The notes: a model not told the origin generated them from the letters alone. Positions 25,821-32,895 are shown, numbered from the stretch's first letter. The stretch: 32,895 nt of DNA from Candidatus Protochlamydia sp. (GCA_013695355.1 JACDAQ010000036.1:1-32895), one strand, 5' to 3'. Made by a program: numbers and translations.

Positions 25821-26619
25821 GCGTCCGTTGGCTACAGTTGGGGGATTAGTCTTTTCACAAGATGGTGAAGTTTTATTAGTAAGGTCTAAAAAATGGAATG
25901 ATTTATATACATGTCCGGGCGGAAAAATAGAATGGGGAGAAACTCAGGAAGAAGCTTTTAGAAGAGAAGTTTGGGAAGAGACGAATTTAAAAATAACTCA
26001 TCTCCAAACTGCGCCTGTACAAGAATGCATTTTATCGCATGAATGCTGGCAGCCGCGCCATTTTGTCATGCATGATTTTATTGCTGAACTGGACCCTACC
26101 TTTAACAAGCGAGATGTCGTTTTAAATGATGAAGCTTACAGCTACGTTTGGATAAATCCTGTGTTGGCTTTACAATTACCCCTCCAGCGTGAATGCCGCT
26201 GTCTAATAGAATGGTATTTATCCAAAGAAAAAGCAAATGAAAATTGGGGGAAGGTCGGTTTTGAAAATCTTCGTATTAAATGCATTATTGGTGCTTTAAA
26301 AGAGGAGCGGGAGCAGGAGCAGGATATTCTTGTCGACCTTAAAGCAGAGGTGCGGATGGACGCATGCCTTTTAACTGACGAGGTCGAAGAAACAGCAGAT
26401 TATACGGCATTATCAGCTCTATGTTGTAAGCTTGCCCGAGAGAACAACTACCATTTATTAGAAAGTCTTGCAAATGCTATTATAAAAACATCTTTTGAAT
26501 TATTTGAAATTAGATGGATCTGGGTAAAAATAAAAAAAGCTGCGGCCATTCCAGATGCTAATTGGGCTTTTGTAGAAATGGAAAAGCATCAAAGAGGGCC
26601 AACATGGCTTGGACGTTGA
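25813..26619 (+). CDS. Nudix hydrolase fused to dihydroneopterin aldolase (FolB-like)
   Basis: A 268-aa two-domain protein. The Nudix domain (1 to about 142) has the complete box GX5EX7REUXEEXGU: G37, E43, R51, E52, E55, E56. The C-terminal domain (about 148-262) resembles FolB/FolX: VGFENLRIKCIIGALKEERE, then ADYTALSALCC and LLESLANAIIKTSFE with its strand-helix order. Folate synthesis needs a phosphatase, often a Nudix enzyme, to convert dihydroneopterin triphosphate to the monophosphate, and FolB then cleaves dihydroneopterin. The fusion therefore joins steps around the same intermediate. Substrate assignment is inference. It overlaps the HAD and the reductase genes. Confidence 0.85.
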   Translation: MHERPLATVGGLVFSQDGEVLLVRSKKWNDLYTCPGGKIEWGETQEEAFRREVWEETNLKITHLQTAPVQECILSHECWQPRHFVMHDFIAELDPTFNKRDVVLNDEAYSYVWINPVLALQLPLQRECRCLIEWYLSKEKANENWGKVGFENLRIKCIIGALKEEREQEQDILVDLKAEVRMDACLLTDEVEETADYTALSALCCKLARENNYHLLESLANAIIKTSFELFEIRWIWVKIKKAAAIPDANWAFVEMEKHQRGPTWLGR

Positions 26620-27317
26620 TCACTGGTGGAGCTAAGGGGCTTGGCGCTCAGCTTTGCTATACTTTAGCCGAACTAAAAATACCCCTTGCAATTCATTACA
26701 ACACAAGCACAAAAGAAGCTTTTCAAGTTGTTGAGAAATGCAAGGCACTTGGAGGCGAGGCTGAGGCGATCCAAGGGGATTTTTCGACTGCTGAATCGAC
26801 TTTAGACTTTGTCTACAGGTATCAAAAGCAATTTGGCGAGACAAAAAATCTGATCAATAATGTCGGCAATTATCTGATAAAATCAGCCTTGGAAACTGAA
26901 ATAATCGAATGGATTTCCCTTTTTCAGACTAACTTGCATGCCCCCTTTATTTTGACGAAGCATCTTATTCCCTCTTTAATTCATTCTCAAGGCCATATTA
27001 TCAATATAGGAGTTTCAGGACTGGAAACACGCCAAGCCCGTACTTATTCAACTGCTTACACACTTGCGAAAGAATGCCTGCTGTCGCTGACCCGGGCATT
27101 AGCTTACGAATTAGCGCCAAAAGGAGTAAAGGTCAATATGATTTCACCAGGATATTTAGATACTTCAATTAAAAAGCCGGAGCCCCATCAGCTTCCAATG
27201 GGACGGACTGCCTCATGCGGGGAAGTGGCGCGTGTATTGACTTTTTTGCTTGATCCGGCAAGCGGTTATCTGACCGGTCAAAATGTTGAAGTAGCGGGAG
27301 GAATTGGATTAAAATGA
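26604..27317 (+). CDS. SDR-family oxidoreductase, pteridine-reductase-like (FolM/PTR1 type)
   Basis: A 237-aa short-chain dehydrogenase. The cofactor motif TGGAKGLG lies at 7-14, with NNVG (85-88, where most SDRs have NNAG), active-site S138, Y152 and K156 (YTLAK). HYNTS (31-35) after the second strand resembles the HYR of NADPH-dependent pteridine reductases. A terminal LTGQNVEVAGG is typical. I chose ATG 26604 (GAGGG upstream); a longer frame lies inside the Nudix-FolB gene. Reduction of dihydrofolate or dihydromonapterin would fit the adjacent FolB domain, but fatty-acid FabG-type specificity cannot be excluded. Confidence 0.88.
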   Translation: MAWTLITGGAKGLGAQLCYTLAELKIPLAIHYNTSTKEAFQVVEKCKALGGEAEAIQGDFSTAESTLDFVYRYQKQFGETKNLINNVGNYLIKSALETEIIEWISLFQTNLHAPFILTKHLIPSLIHSQGHIINIGVSGLETRQARTYSTAYTLAKECLLSLTRALAYELAPKGVKVNMISPGYLDTSIKKPEPHQLPMGRTASCGEVARVLTFLLDPASGYLTGQNVEVAGGIGLK

Positions 27318-28768
27318 CAGACGAATTATTAAAAGAATTGATTGAGAAGTCTTTACAGGCCGGTAGGGTTTTTCAGAGCTCTCAAACAGGTTTTGTCCAC
27401 TATCATCACCGCCTTCCTCTTCCGGCAGTGCATCAAACAATCCCACTGTATGAAAACTGCCTTTTTGCGCTCGCGTTGTTTCGTTCCCATTTGATTGAAA
27501 ATGTTAACGAAGGGAAAGAGTTGCTTGGAAGAATACTATGCTTTCAAAGTGAAGAAGGAGATTTTCCCTATTATATACATGATTTTCCTCGCTTCCCAGG
27601 GGCGAAAATTAGCTTAAAACTAATACCCCCCTTTTACTGGATTTTAAAGGATTATGGCCATATTTTAGGAAAACCCCTTAAAATGAAACTTGAGCAGAGT
27701 CTTTCCGCCCTTTTACTTTTTTCATTTCATTCCCATTTAAAAGATCCCTTTCCTTATACGCTGGAAGTTTTGTTAATGGCAGGACTGCAGGCCGCAGGAG
27801 AATTGCTTTCGGTAGAAGAATGGAAACAAAAGGGAGGGGAAGGTTGGAGCGGGCTTGCTCGCATGCACGACAGCTGGAACTCTACTGCCTATTTGGCTGA
27901 TCTATTAATTGCCCATCAAATGAATGGAAAAGAAGAGCTTAACTGGGCTCCTTTCTGGCATTATTTAAGCCAGACCTGGCATCCTGTTTTAAAAAGCTAT
28001 ACTGGCCCATGCGTAAGGGAGTGGCAGGAAAGGGGAGAGCCGCAGCCTAATGCTTATGATCTGTTCATGGGTTATTTTTTTGGCAGTTTTTCAAAACGTG
28101 TCAAAAATACAGCCCTTTATCATCTTCAAGGAGTGCTTATCCAGGCGGTTCCTCGATCTTTTACTCCTCCTACCATCCCAGTTCAACAGAGCGGATCATA
28201 TAAAAATCAAAACTGGAAATTGTATAGCGAAAAAGAATACGGATGGTCGTTGCTCGAAAAAAAACAGGTTGAAGGTGCTGTTGGAGAAAAGATGTTCACC
28301 CCTTTTCGTTTGATTGCGGGAAGTCCTGACCGATTGCATACGATGGTATGCCAGGGAGGTAAATTTATAAGGGAAGAATTTTCAGAAAGCCGGCAGGGGC
28401 TTGAATTGTTTTTTTATTTTGACGAAAATAATGGAGCAGATGAAAGAGAAAAATCAAGGGATATTTGTTTTTACATGGATGATCATCCTAATTGGAGCAT
28501 TTCATTTAATGGGATGAAGGGTAGTATTTTTGAACTAGGTCAGACTGTTTCAATCCATTTAAAAGATGCTTTAACCTTGCTTGTGACATTTGAATTGGTT
28601 GAGGGGGAGGGACAATTTATGGGCCATGTGGCTAAAGGGAACCGTCCTTCGCAATTTCAATTGGTCGCGGAAGAAAAGCATTTTCAGGCTTATGACACCA
28701 TTGTTTTTTTACGTACCGTTCGGCGCTCGCCCAGTTGCTGCATCAAAGCTATTGTCCGTTTTCAATAA
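27314..28768 (+). CDS. Conserved hypothetical protein, 484 aa, paralogue-like to the 499-aa protein
   Basis: No function is recognised. The helical first half (about 1-240; LFALALFRSHLIENVNEGKEL, FYWILKDYGHILGKPLKMKL) resembles alpha/alpha-toroid proteins. The second half is beta-rich (RLIAGSPDRLHTMVCQGGKF, ICFYMDDHPNWSISFNG). Length, architecture and the C-terminal G-S-I-F-E-L-G-x-x-V-S-I-x-L pattern parallel the protein at 11150-12649. It starts in a 4-nt ATGA overlap with the reductase and is 18 bp before the secreted-protein gene, so it belongs to the operon, but its link to pterin chemistry is not evident. A carbohydrate-active role is possible but unsupported by catalytic residues. Confidence 0.8.
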   Translation: MTDELLKELIEKSLQAGRVFQSSQTGFVHYHHRLPLPAVHQTIPLYENCLFALALFRSHLIENVNEGKELLGRILCFQSEEGDFPYYIHDFPRFPGAKISLKLIPPFYWILKDYGHILGKPLKMKLEQSLSALLLFSFHSHLKDPFPYTLEVLLMAGLQAAGELLSVEEWKQKGGEGWSGLARMHDSWNSTAYLADLLIAHQMNGKEELNWAPFWHYLSQTWHPVLKSYTGPCVREWQERGEPQPNAYDLFMGYFFGSFSKRVKNTALYHLQGVLIQAVPRSFTPPTIPVQQSGSYKNQNWKLYSEKEYGWSLLEKKQVEGAVGEKMFTPFRLIAGSPDRLHTMVCQGGKFIREEFSESRQGLELFFYFDENNGADEREKSRDICFYMDDHPNWSISFNGMKGSIFELGQTVSIHLKDALTLLVTFELVEGEGQFMGHVAKGNRPSQFQLVAEEKHFQAYDTIVFLRTVRRSPSCCIKAIVRFQ

Positions 28769-28780
28769 AATAACAGGATA

Positions 28781-28856
28781 GGCAGGATGGGAAGGATAAC
28801 GATCAAAAATAAATTAATTTTTTTTGTTTTGTTGTTGTTATCTTGCCCATCCTGCT
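28781..28856 (+). promoter_or_regulatory. Large hairpin over the start of the secreted-protein gene
   Basis: GGCAGGATGGGAAGGATAAC (28781-28800) is nearly complementary to GTTATCTTGCCCATCCTGCT (28837-28856), with two mismatches in 20. The stem contains the AGG ribosome-binding region and the ATG at 28787, so folding would hide the start. No T-run follows, so it is not an ordinary terminator. It could be a translational control element, or may mean the true start lies downstream. Confidence 0.55.
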
Positions 28857-29704
28857 TCTCTTATTATTTGTTTAACTTTTTGCGACGTTGTTCTTTTATG
28901 TTACTGATGATCACATGTCTGACGGGATGTTGTCCTAATTCTTTCAATTACCGCGAATTTTATGCGCATTTACACCAACGCGGGCTGCCGAGCAGCAGAC
29001 CTATGTATGAAAGTGATTATTATCTCGTCGTTTTAGTCAATGCCCGCCATCTCGATTATACGGATACAGTTTCATTTTTTAACACTGTGGCCAAGCATCC
29101 GGGCGATGGAAGCCGTACGGGTGATTTCGGCCATGCCTGGATATTTTTAAAAGGGAAGCTCAATGGGAAAACTATTGTGATCGAAGGGGGCCACTCGGGT
29201 GAAAGGGGAGTGGCACAGGCCCGTTATTTTGATGGAATTATGAATTATAATGATTCTATTTCGCCTTATGAACCTAATCCGGCCAAGTATTTGTGGGAAA
29301 CCTTAAACGATGGTTATTTTGAAAGAGGGTCTGGAGGGCATTCTCCGACATTTGCTGCCAAAGTGGATTTAACCGAGGATGAATTTCTTAAAATATTAGC
29401 CTTCATCTACCCCTCTTCCTATCATTACGCACACTATGCATTGACTGGGCAGCAATGCTCTTCCTTTGTTGTTCAGGTTGCGTCCTTAGCACATTTCTTT
29501 TTTGAGTCTGAAGTAGCTATGGCTATAAGGAAAAAGGTCTGGTATGGAAATCAATGGGTCCGCTTATGGGAAGATCCCAGCTATTCTACAATTCGTTTTG
29601 CCACTCCTGATATCATTGAAAAGGGGTTGATGAAGGCAGTGAGGGAAGGAAGGGCAGAGAATGCTACTTGCTGGTACAAGTGTCACTCCACATTTGTCAA
29701 ATGA
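28787..29704 (+). CDS. Exported protein with permuted papain-like (NlpC/P60-type) His...Cys arrangement
   Basis: Up to 305 aa. Two N-terminal hydrophobic stretches occur: about residues 9-30, and RRCSFMLLMITCLTGC, whose LTGC (C48) is a lipobox. The mature part shows GHAWIFLKG (H116) before GQQCSSFVVQVASLA (C224). A catalytic His preceding Cys is the order of permuted papain-like enzymes (YiiX/LRAT types). Likely a peptidase, amidase or acyltransferase at the envelope; the substrate is unknown. The start at 28787 has AGGCAGG but lies in a strong hairpin; a TTG near 28878 would give a cleaner lipoprotein. The 3' end overlaps the pgsA stop region, and a broken copy lies at 31764. Confidence 0.75.
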   Translation: MGRITIKNKLIFFVLLLLSCPSCFSYYLFNFLRRCSFMLLMITCLTGCCPNSFNYREFYAHLHQRGLPSSRPMYESDYYLVVLVNARHLDYTDTVSFFNTVAKHPGDGSRTGDFGHAWIFLKGKLNGKTIVIEGGHSGERGVAQARYFDGIMNYNDSISPYEPNPAKYLWETLNDGYFERGSGGHSPTFAAKVDLTEDEFLKILAFIYPSSYHYAHYALTGQQCSSFVVQVASLAHFFFESEVAMAIRKKVWYGNQWVRLWEDPSYSTIRFATPDIIEKGLMKAVREGRAENATCWYKCHSTFVK

Positions 29705-29833
29705 GTACTCTGAGAGGTTAGTAGTCTTAAAATATATTGACGGTTGGCATAAATGTATTCCCAGCCGGAAAATAAGGCATAAACGGCAGCGACACTGACG
29801 ATGGCCGTACTACTTCTATGAAGGGTTTCAAGC
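29432..29833. repeat. Left copy of a 400-bp direct repeat
   Basis: Matches 31764-32166 over its whole length. It includes the last 270 bp of the secreted-protein gene and the last roughly 150 bp of pgsA (overlapping by 22 bp). About 18 substitutions plus a 1-base indel separate the copies in the secreted-gene part, but only one over about 130 bp beyond it. Together the copies bracket 1.93 kb containing the second DUF4143 gene. Confidence 0.92.
29683..29833 (-). pseudogene. Truncated 3' remnant of pgsA
   Basis: Encodes only the last roughly 49 residues of the phosphatidyltransferase at 32016-32642, in the same frame and with one codon changed (Phe to Tyr before ANRQ). It ends abruptly at the left junction of the inserted 1.93 kb. 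It lacks a start and the catalytic motif, so it cannot be functional. Confidence 0.9.
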
Positions 29834-30167
29834 TGCTACCCCTATAAGACAGAGCCACCTGCGGATGGGTTTGGTTGGTTAGCAACATGTTGGCTAAAAA
29901 GATAGAACCTGTTGCTCAAGCTAGGCTGGTAGAACTACAGGGACGCTAAACATCTCCATATTGTAGTCTATTTTTATATATTTTCCACTCTGAAAATTCC
30001 CAAATTAGAGGGCTGATCTTTTATTTATTTTTTGCAAATATGGTCATCTTTTTACAATTTTTACCATAAACATGACCATCTTTTTACATTTTTTCGAAAA
30101 ATGATGGGCATCTATTGACAGGCAAACTTTTCTCTGCTTAGATATTATTAAATAAGGAAGGAGTAAT
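29834..30167. other. Left part of the inserted segment: unassigned sequence, tandem/inverted motifs, promoter candidate
   Basis: 29834-30000 holds no gene; a frame containing PPADGFGWLATCWLKR is broken by stops and may be relic coding DNA. At 30040-30047 and 30072-30079, ATGGTCAT and ATGACCAT form an inverted repeat. CATCTTTTTACA is repeated directly 32 bp apart (30045 and 30077). Such spaced repeats recall IS21-type ends or operator sites, without proof. TTGACA at 30115-30120 is a possible -35 for the downstream ATPase, with only a poor -10; AAGGAAGGAG precedes its ATG. Confidence 0.45.
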
Positions 30168-31541
30168 ATGCGTCGAACAGCCATTAATTTTTTACAAAAA
30201 TGGTTTTCTTCCGACAATCGAAAGCCGCTTGTTATTCGAGGAGCGCGCCAGGTTGGAAAAACTTGGCTTGTACGGCATTTTGCTAAGGAAACCGGCAAAA
30301 AACTAATAGAAATAAATCTTGAAAAGTATCCTCGGCTTGCTTCTTCTTTTTCTTCTAACGAACCCGGCATTATTTTGAAGAGCTTAAGCTATGATTTTGA
30401 AACTACGATCGATCCATCAAAAAGCATCTTATTTATTGATGAAATTCAGGCTGTTCCTGAACTCTTTGCAAAATTGCGTTGGTTTGCAGAAGATATGCCG
30501 GAACTTGCAGTCATTTCAGCTGGATCACTTTTAGAATTTGTTCTCGGTAAGCAAGAATTTAGCATGCCCGTTGGACGCATCAGCTATATGTATCTAGAAC
30601 CATTTTCTTTCGAAGAATTTTTACTTGCATTACAAAAGCCTGAACTTATTGCTCAGATTAAAGAGTTTAACTGGAGTGAAATCATTACAGAATTTACACA
30701 TGAAAAACTCATGAGTCTATTTAAGGAATATATCATTGTTGGAGGAATGCCAGCTGCTGTCCAATCTTGGGTATCTAAGAATTCAATTTCAGACGTAAGT
30801 CAGATTCACAATGATATTCTGCATACCTACCGGGACGACTTTGGAAAATATAGTGGACGTGTTCCATCTCAGCGATTGCAGGAGGTAATTACAGCTGTGC
30901 CGCGTAATCTGGGACAAAAGTTTGTATATACTCGAATTAATCCAAATGTAAGACTTCCCTTAATTAAGGAAGCGCTTGATTTACTTTGCCAAGCAAAAGT
31001 ATGCCATCGCATCGTCGCTTCTTCGTCAAATGGAGTTCCATTGGGTGCAGAACTTTTGAATCATTACTTCAAAGTCATTCTTTTAGATGTTGGTCTTAGC
31101 TCAGCAGATCTTGGACTTTCTCTTGCCGAGCTTGCTTCAATTGAAGAGCTTACCCTGATTAATAAGGGGGGAATAGCAGAGCAAGTTGTAGGGCAGCTAT
31201 TACGAACGATCAACCCAATATATCAAGAACCTGCTCTTTACTACTGGGTAAACTCTGACAAAGATTCAAGTGCTGAGATTGATTACGCTATTCAGCATGG
31301 CAGCAAAGTAATCCCAATAGAGGTCAAGGCCGGAAAAACTGGAACTTTAAAATCTCTGCAACGTTTTATGAGTCTTAAGGGCCTTAATTTAGCTGTTCGA
31401 ATCAACTCAGCCCCCCCCTCTTTAGTAGAGGTAAATCTAAAAGATACGCAAGGGGAGCATGTACAGTATCAACTTCGATCAATTCCTTTTTATTTGATTG
31501 GTGAATTGCACCGTCTTTTGCAGAGCACTAGCGCTCTGTAG
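30168..31541 (+). CDS. AAA ATPase with DUF4143 domain (second copy, different lineage)
   Basis: A 457-aa protein. Walker A is GARQVGKTW (25-33), Walker B SILFIDEIQAVPE, and the sensor-type segment SAGSLLEF. The C-terminal DUF4143 half ends in an AEIDYAIQHG...IPIEVKAGKTG PD-(D/E)xK-like signature. Compared with the 401-aa protein at 21488 it is longer, with different motif wording, so it is an independent acquisition rather than a duplicate. It is the only intact gene in the 1.93-kb segment bracketed by the 400-bp repeats. A strong ribosome-binding site (AAGGAAGGAG) precedes the ATG. Biological role not established; horizontal gain is likely. Confidence 0.9.
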   Translation: MRRTAINFLQKWFSSDNRKPLVIRGARQVGKTWLVRHFAKETGKKLIEINLEKYPRLASSFSSNEPGIILKSLSYDFETTIDPSKSILFIDEIQAVPELFAKLRWFAEDMPELAVISAGSLLEFVLGKQEFSMPVGRISYMYLEPFSFEEFLLALQKPELIAQIKEFNWSEIITEFTHEKLMSLFKEYIIVGGMPAAVQSWVSKNSISDVSQIHNDILHTYRDDFGKYSGRVPSQRLQEVITAVPRNLGQKFVYTRINPNVRLPLIKEALDLLCQAKVCHRIVASSSNGVPLGAELLNHYFKVILLDVGLSSADLGLSLAELASIEELTLINKGGIAEQVVGQLLRTINPIYQEPALYYWVNSDKDSSAEIDYAIQHGSKVIPIEVKAGKTGTLKSLQRFMSLKGLNLAVRINSAPPSLVEVNLKDTQGEHVQYQLRSIPFYLIGELHRLLQSTSAL

Positions 31542-31581
31542 TTTTAAGCACTAGTTCGTTATTTTTGAGACAATTTCTTAG

Positions 31582-31743
31582 CTAAATAGTCATCCGAGGG
31601 GCGGTTCCAGCTAAAGTCTGTTTGCCGTTGATCATTAAATAGCGCCATTTGTCCTGTGCCTCAAAGGAATGAATAGCCTTGTCAAAAGATGAATCAATTT
31701 CTGCTGCGGGATAATCAAAACTTAGCCATACATTAGTCCACAT
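31582..31743 (-). pseudogene. Unidentified gene fragment, C-terminal end
   Basis: A 53-codon frame that reads like the end of a real protein (WLSFDYPAAEIDSSFDKAIH, then FEAQDKWRYLMING and AGTAPRMTI). Upstream the frame stops within 20 bp, close to the right junction of the inserted segment, so the 5' part appears to have been cut off when the rearrangement occurred. No family recognised, and no ribosome-binding site is seen. Confidence 0.5.
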
Positions 31744-31763
31744 CCCCGAAATGTACCCCTATC

Positions 31764-32037
31764 CACTATGCATTGACCGGGTAGCAATGCTCTTCCTTTG
31801 TTGTTCAGGTTGCGTCCTTGGCACATTTCTTTTTTGAGTCTGAAGTAGCAATGGCAATAAGGGAAAGGATCTGGTATGGCAAATCAAAGGGTCCGCTTAT
31901 GGGAAGATCCAAGCTATTCTACCATTTGTTTTGCCACTCCTGACATCATTGAAAAGGGGTTAATGAAGGCAGTGAGGGAAGGAAGGGCAGAGAATGCTAC
32001 TCACTGGTACAAGTGTCACTCCACATTTGTCAAATGA
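31764..32037 (+). pseudogene. Broken 3' copy of the secreted-protein gene
   Basis: Corresponds to residues 216-305 of the gene at 28787. Gln222, two residues before the probable catalytic Cys, is changed to a TAG stop (CAG to TAG). A one-base insertion near 31880 shifts the frame, and no 5' part exists. The stop codon still overlaps the convergent end of pgsA. Confidence 0.92.
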
Positions 32038-32166
32038 GTACTCTGAGAGGTTAGTAGTCTTAAAATATATTGACGGTTGGCAAAAATGTATTCCCAGCCG
32101 GAAAATAAGGCATAAACGGCAGCGACACTGACGATGGCCGTACTACTTCTATGAAGGGTTTCAAGC
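31764..32166. repeat. Right copy of the 400-bp direct repeat
   Basis: Counterpart of 29432-29833, containing the broken secreted-protein gene end and the intact pgsA end. It begins just after TACCCCTATC. The left-hand gene has TACCCCTC about 20 bp upstream of the matching point, so the homology may extend a little further left with a small deletion. Confidence 0.92.
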
Positions 32167-32642
32167 GATAAATAACCAAGCGAAAAGGGAATTAAAAGGA
32201 TGATGATTGCAAAAGAGGCGATGGCCTGGATGATCGCTTTGATTTTGCCGCTTGGCCTGGCTGCCAGGGCATACCCTTTTAATGCGCAGATCGTGCGCAA
32301 TGTACTGACAACAGAATCACGGTAAAGGAAAATAAAAATTAAAAGCATCGGCAAATGGATGGGAGGGAGGGTAAAGGTCAAAAATACCGAAATCCTGTAA
32401 ATACTGTCTGCCATAGGATCTAATATTTTGCCAAAGTCGGTCACCTGATTGTATTTCCTTGCCAAATAGCCATCGCATGCATCTGAAAGTTCCGAAATAC
32501 CTAAAAGAAAAAGAAGAATGTAAGGAAGGGTAGTGGGGCTGATATTAAAAGCATCATATTCCAAATAGACCAGCAAAAAGATAGGGCTGATGAAAATGCG
32601 AAAAAATGTCAGGCAATTAGGAATGCTCAAAGCGACCGCCAA
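32016..32642 (-). CDS. pgsA: CDP-diacylglycerol-type phosphatidyltransferase (PgsA-like)
   Basis: A 208-aa integral membrane enzyme of the CDP-alcohol phosphatidyltransferase family. The catalytic motif is complete: D54, D57-G58, A61-R62, G71, D75, D79 (DACDGYLARKYNQVTDFGKI then LDPMAD). About five to six hydrophobic helices follow the family pattern, starting IPNCLTFFRIFISPIFLLV. The most likely product is phosphatidylglycerophosphate; other CDP-alcohol substrates are possible. The proposed start is TTG at 32642 without a good ribosome-binding site, so the true start is uncertain by a few codons. Its C-terminal end overlaps the repeat, and the left flank carries a 3' remnant of it. Confidence 0.9.
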   Translation of the reverse strand: MAVALSIPNCLTFFRIFISPIFLLVYLEYDAFNISPTTLPYILLFLLGISELSDACDGYLARKYNQVTDFGKILDPMADSIYRISVFLTFTLPPIHLPMLLIFIFLYRDSVVSTLRTICALKGYALAARPSGKIKAIIQAIASFAIIILLIPFSLGYLSLETLHRSSTAIVSVAAVYALFSGWEYIFANRQYILRLLTSQSTHLTNVE

Positions 32643-32776
32643 AAAGATTGTGTAGATATCTAATGATATTTCCAGGAGAGTTATTTGTAAAGAATTTTGA
32701 AGATCATTTCTTGTTGTTAAATACCAGTTACATTTTATTATGTATGGTTATGGTTAGGTTAAGAAATTGTAACCGT

Positions 32777-32853
32777 TCACGGGGTCAAAAAGAAAAGGCC
32801 ATTGCTCTCTGCTTCGCAGATTGAGCAATGGCCTTTTCTTTTTGACCCCGTGA
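32777..32853. terminator. Strong bidirectional terminator hairpin
   Basis: A perfect 31-bp inverted repeat (TCACGGGGTC... to ...GACCCCGTGA) closes on a small TCTGC-TTC-GCAGA hairpin. The GC-rich core GGCCATTGCTC/GAGCAATGGCC is flanked by AAAAAGAAAA on one side and TTTTCTTTTT on the other, as expected of a terminator working in both directions. It lies upstream of pgsA, so it probably ends a gene beyond the window's right edge. Confidence 0.8.
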
Positions 32854-32895
32854 CGTGAAATATTATTTAAAATTTACTTATTTAAAAAATCCAAG

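Noticed and set aside
29834-30000. Structured RNA or rRNA fragment at the left of the inserted segment
   Set aside because: I compared it by eye with tmRNA, SRP, 6S and rRNA motifs and found no match.
30044-30370. Minus-strand frame of 108 codons
   Set aside because: Antisense to the Walker A region of the ATPase, with no supporting signals.

Overview
The window looks like chromosomal DNA of an environmental chlamydia (Parachlamydiaceae, close to Protochlamydia or Parachlamydia). The main support is gene order. HU/IHF - 499-aa unknown - accA - MsbA-like exporter follows the order I recall for Chlamydia trachomatis CT267-CT264. The DnaQ-like exonuclease with a small chaperone-like protein recalls CT261-CT260. 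These locus comparisons are from memory. AT-rich accessory genes with eukaryote-like domains (ankyrin, atypical kinase) fit an amoeba symbiont.

Layout. 1-7.6 kb holds housekeeping genes: a YaiI/YqxD protein, groES-groEL behind a diverged CIRCE operator, oligoendopeptidase F, HPr, a bifunctional-nuclease protein overlapping rpiA, and a NIF3 protein. Three 125-134 bp palindromic MITE-like elements are interspersed. 7.6-16.5 kb holds a glycine-rich stress-like protein, a BON lipoprotein, tyrS, an HU/IHF gene behind a foldable leader, then a tight cluster of a 499-aa unknown, an L,D-transpeptidase, accA and an MsbA-like ABC exporter. 16.5-21.5 kb is an AT-rich accessory island: an ankyrin protein, a small unknown, a kinase-fold protein, and a frameshifted gene with a decayed copy of its own 3' end. 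21.5-24.9 kb is minus strand: a DUF4143 ATPase, the exonuclease, a chaperone-like protein, a 53-aa lipoprotein, and a FliO-like membrane protein with its own terminator.

24.95-29.7 kb is a tightly packed plus-strand operon: HAD phosphatase, Nudix-FolB fusion, pteridine-reductase-like SDR, a 484-aa unknown that resembles the 499-aa protein, and a secreted protein with a permuted papain-like His...Cys arrangement. The Nudix-FolB-SDR set reads as a pterin/folate module and is the most distinctive metabolic feature here.

29.4-32.2 kb is a rearrangement. A roughly 400-bp direct repeat, spanning the overlapping 3' ends of the secreted-protein gene and pgsA, flanks 1.93 kb carrying a second DUF4143 ATPase and gene debris. 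The intact secreted-protein gene is on the left and the intact pgsA on the right; each flank carries a broken piece of the other gene. The window ends in a strong bidirectional terminator. I saw no tRNA, rRNA, CRISPR array or intact transposase.
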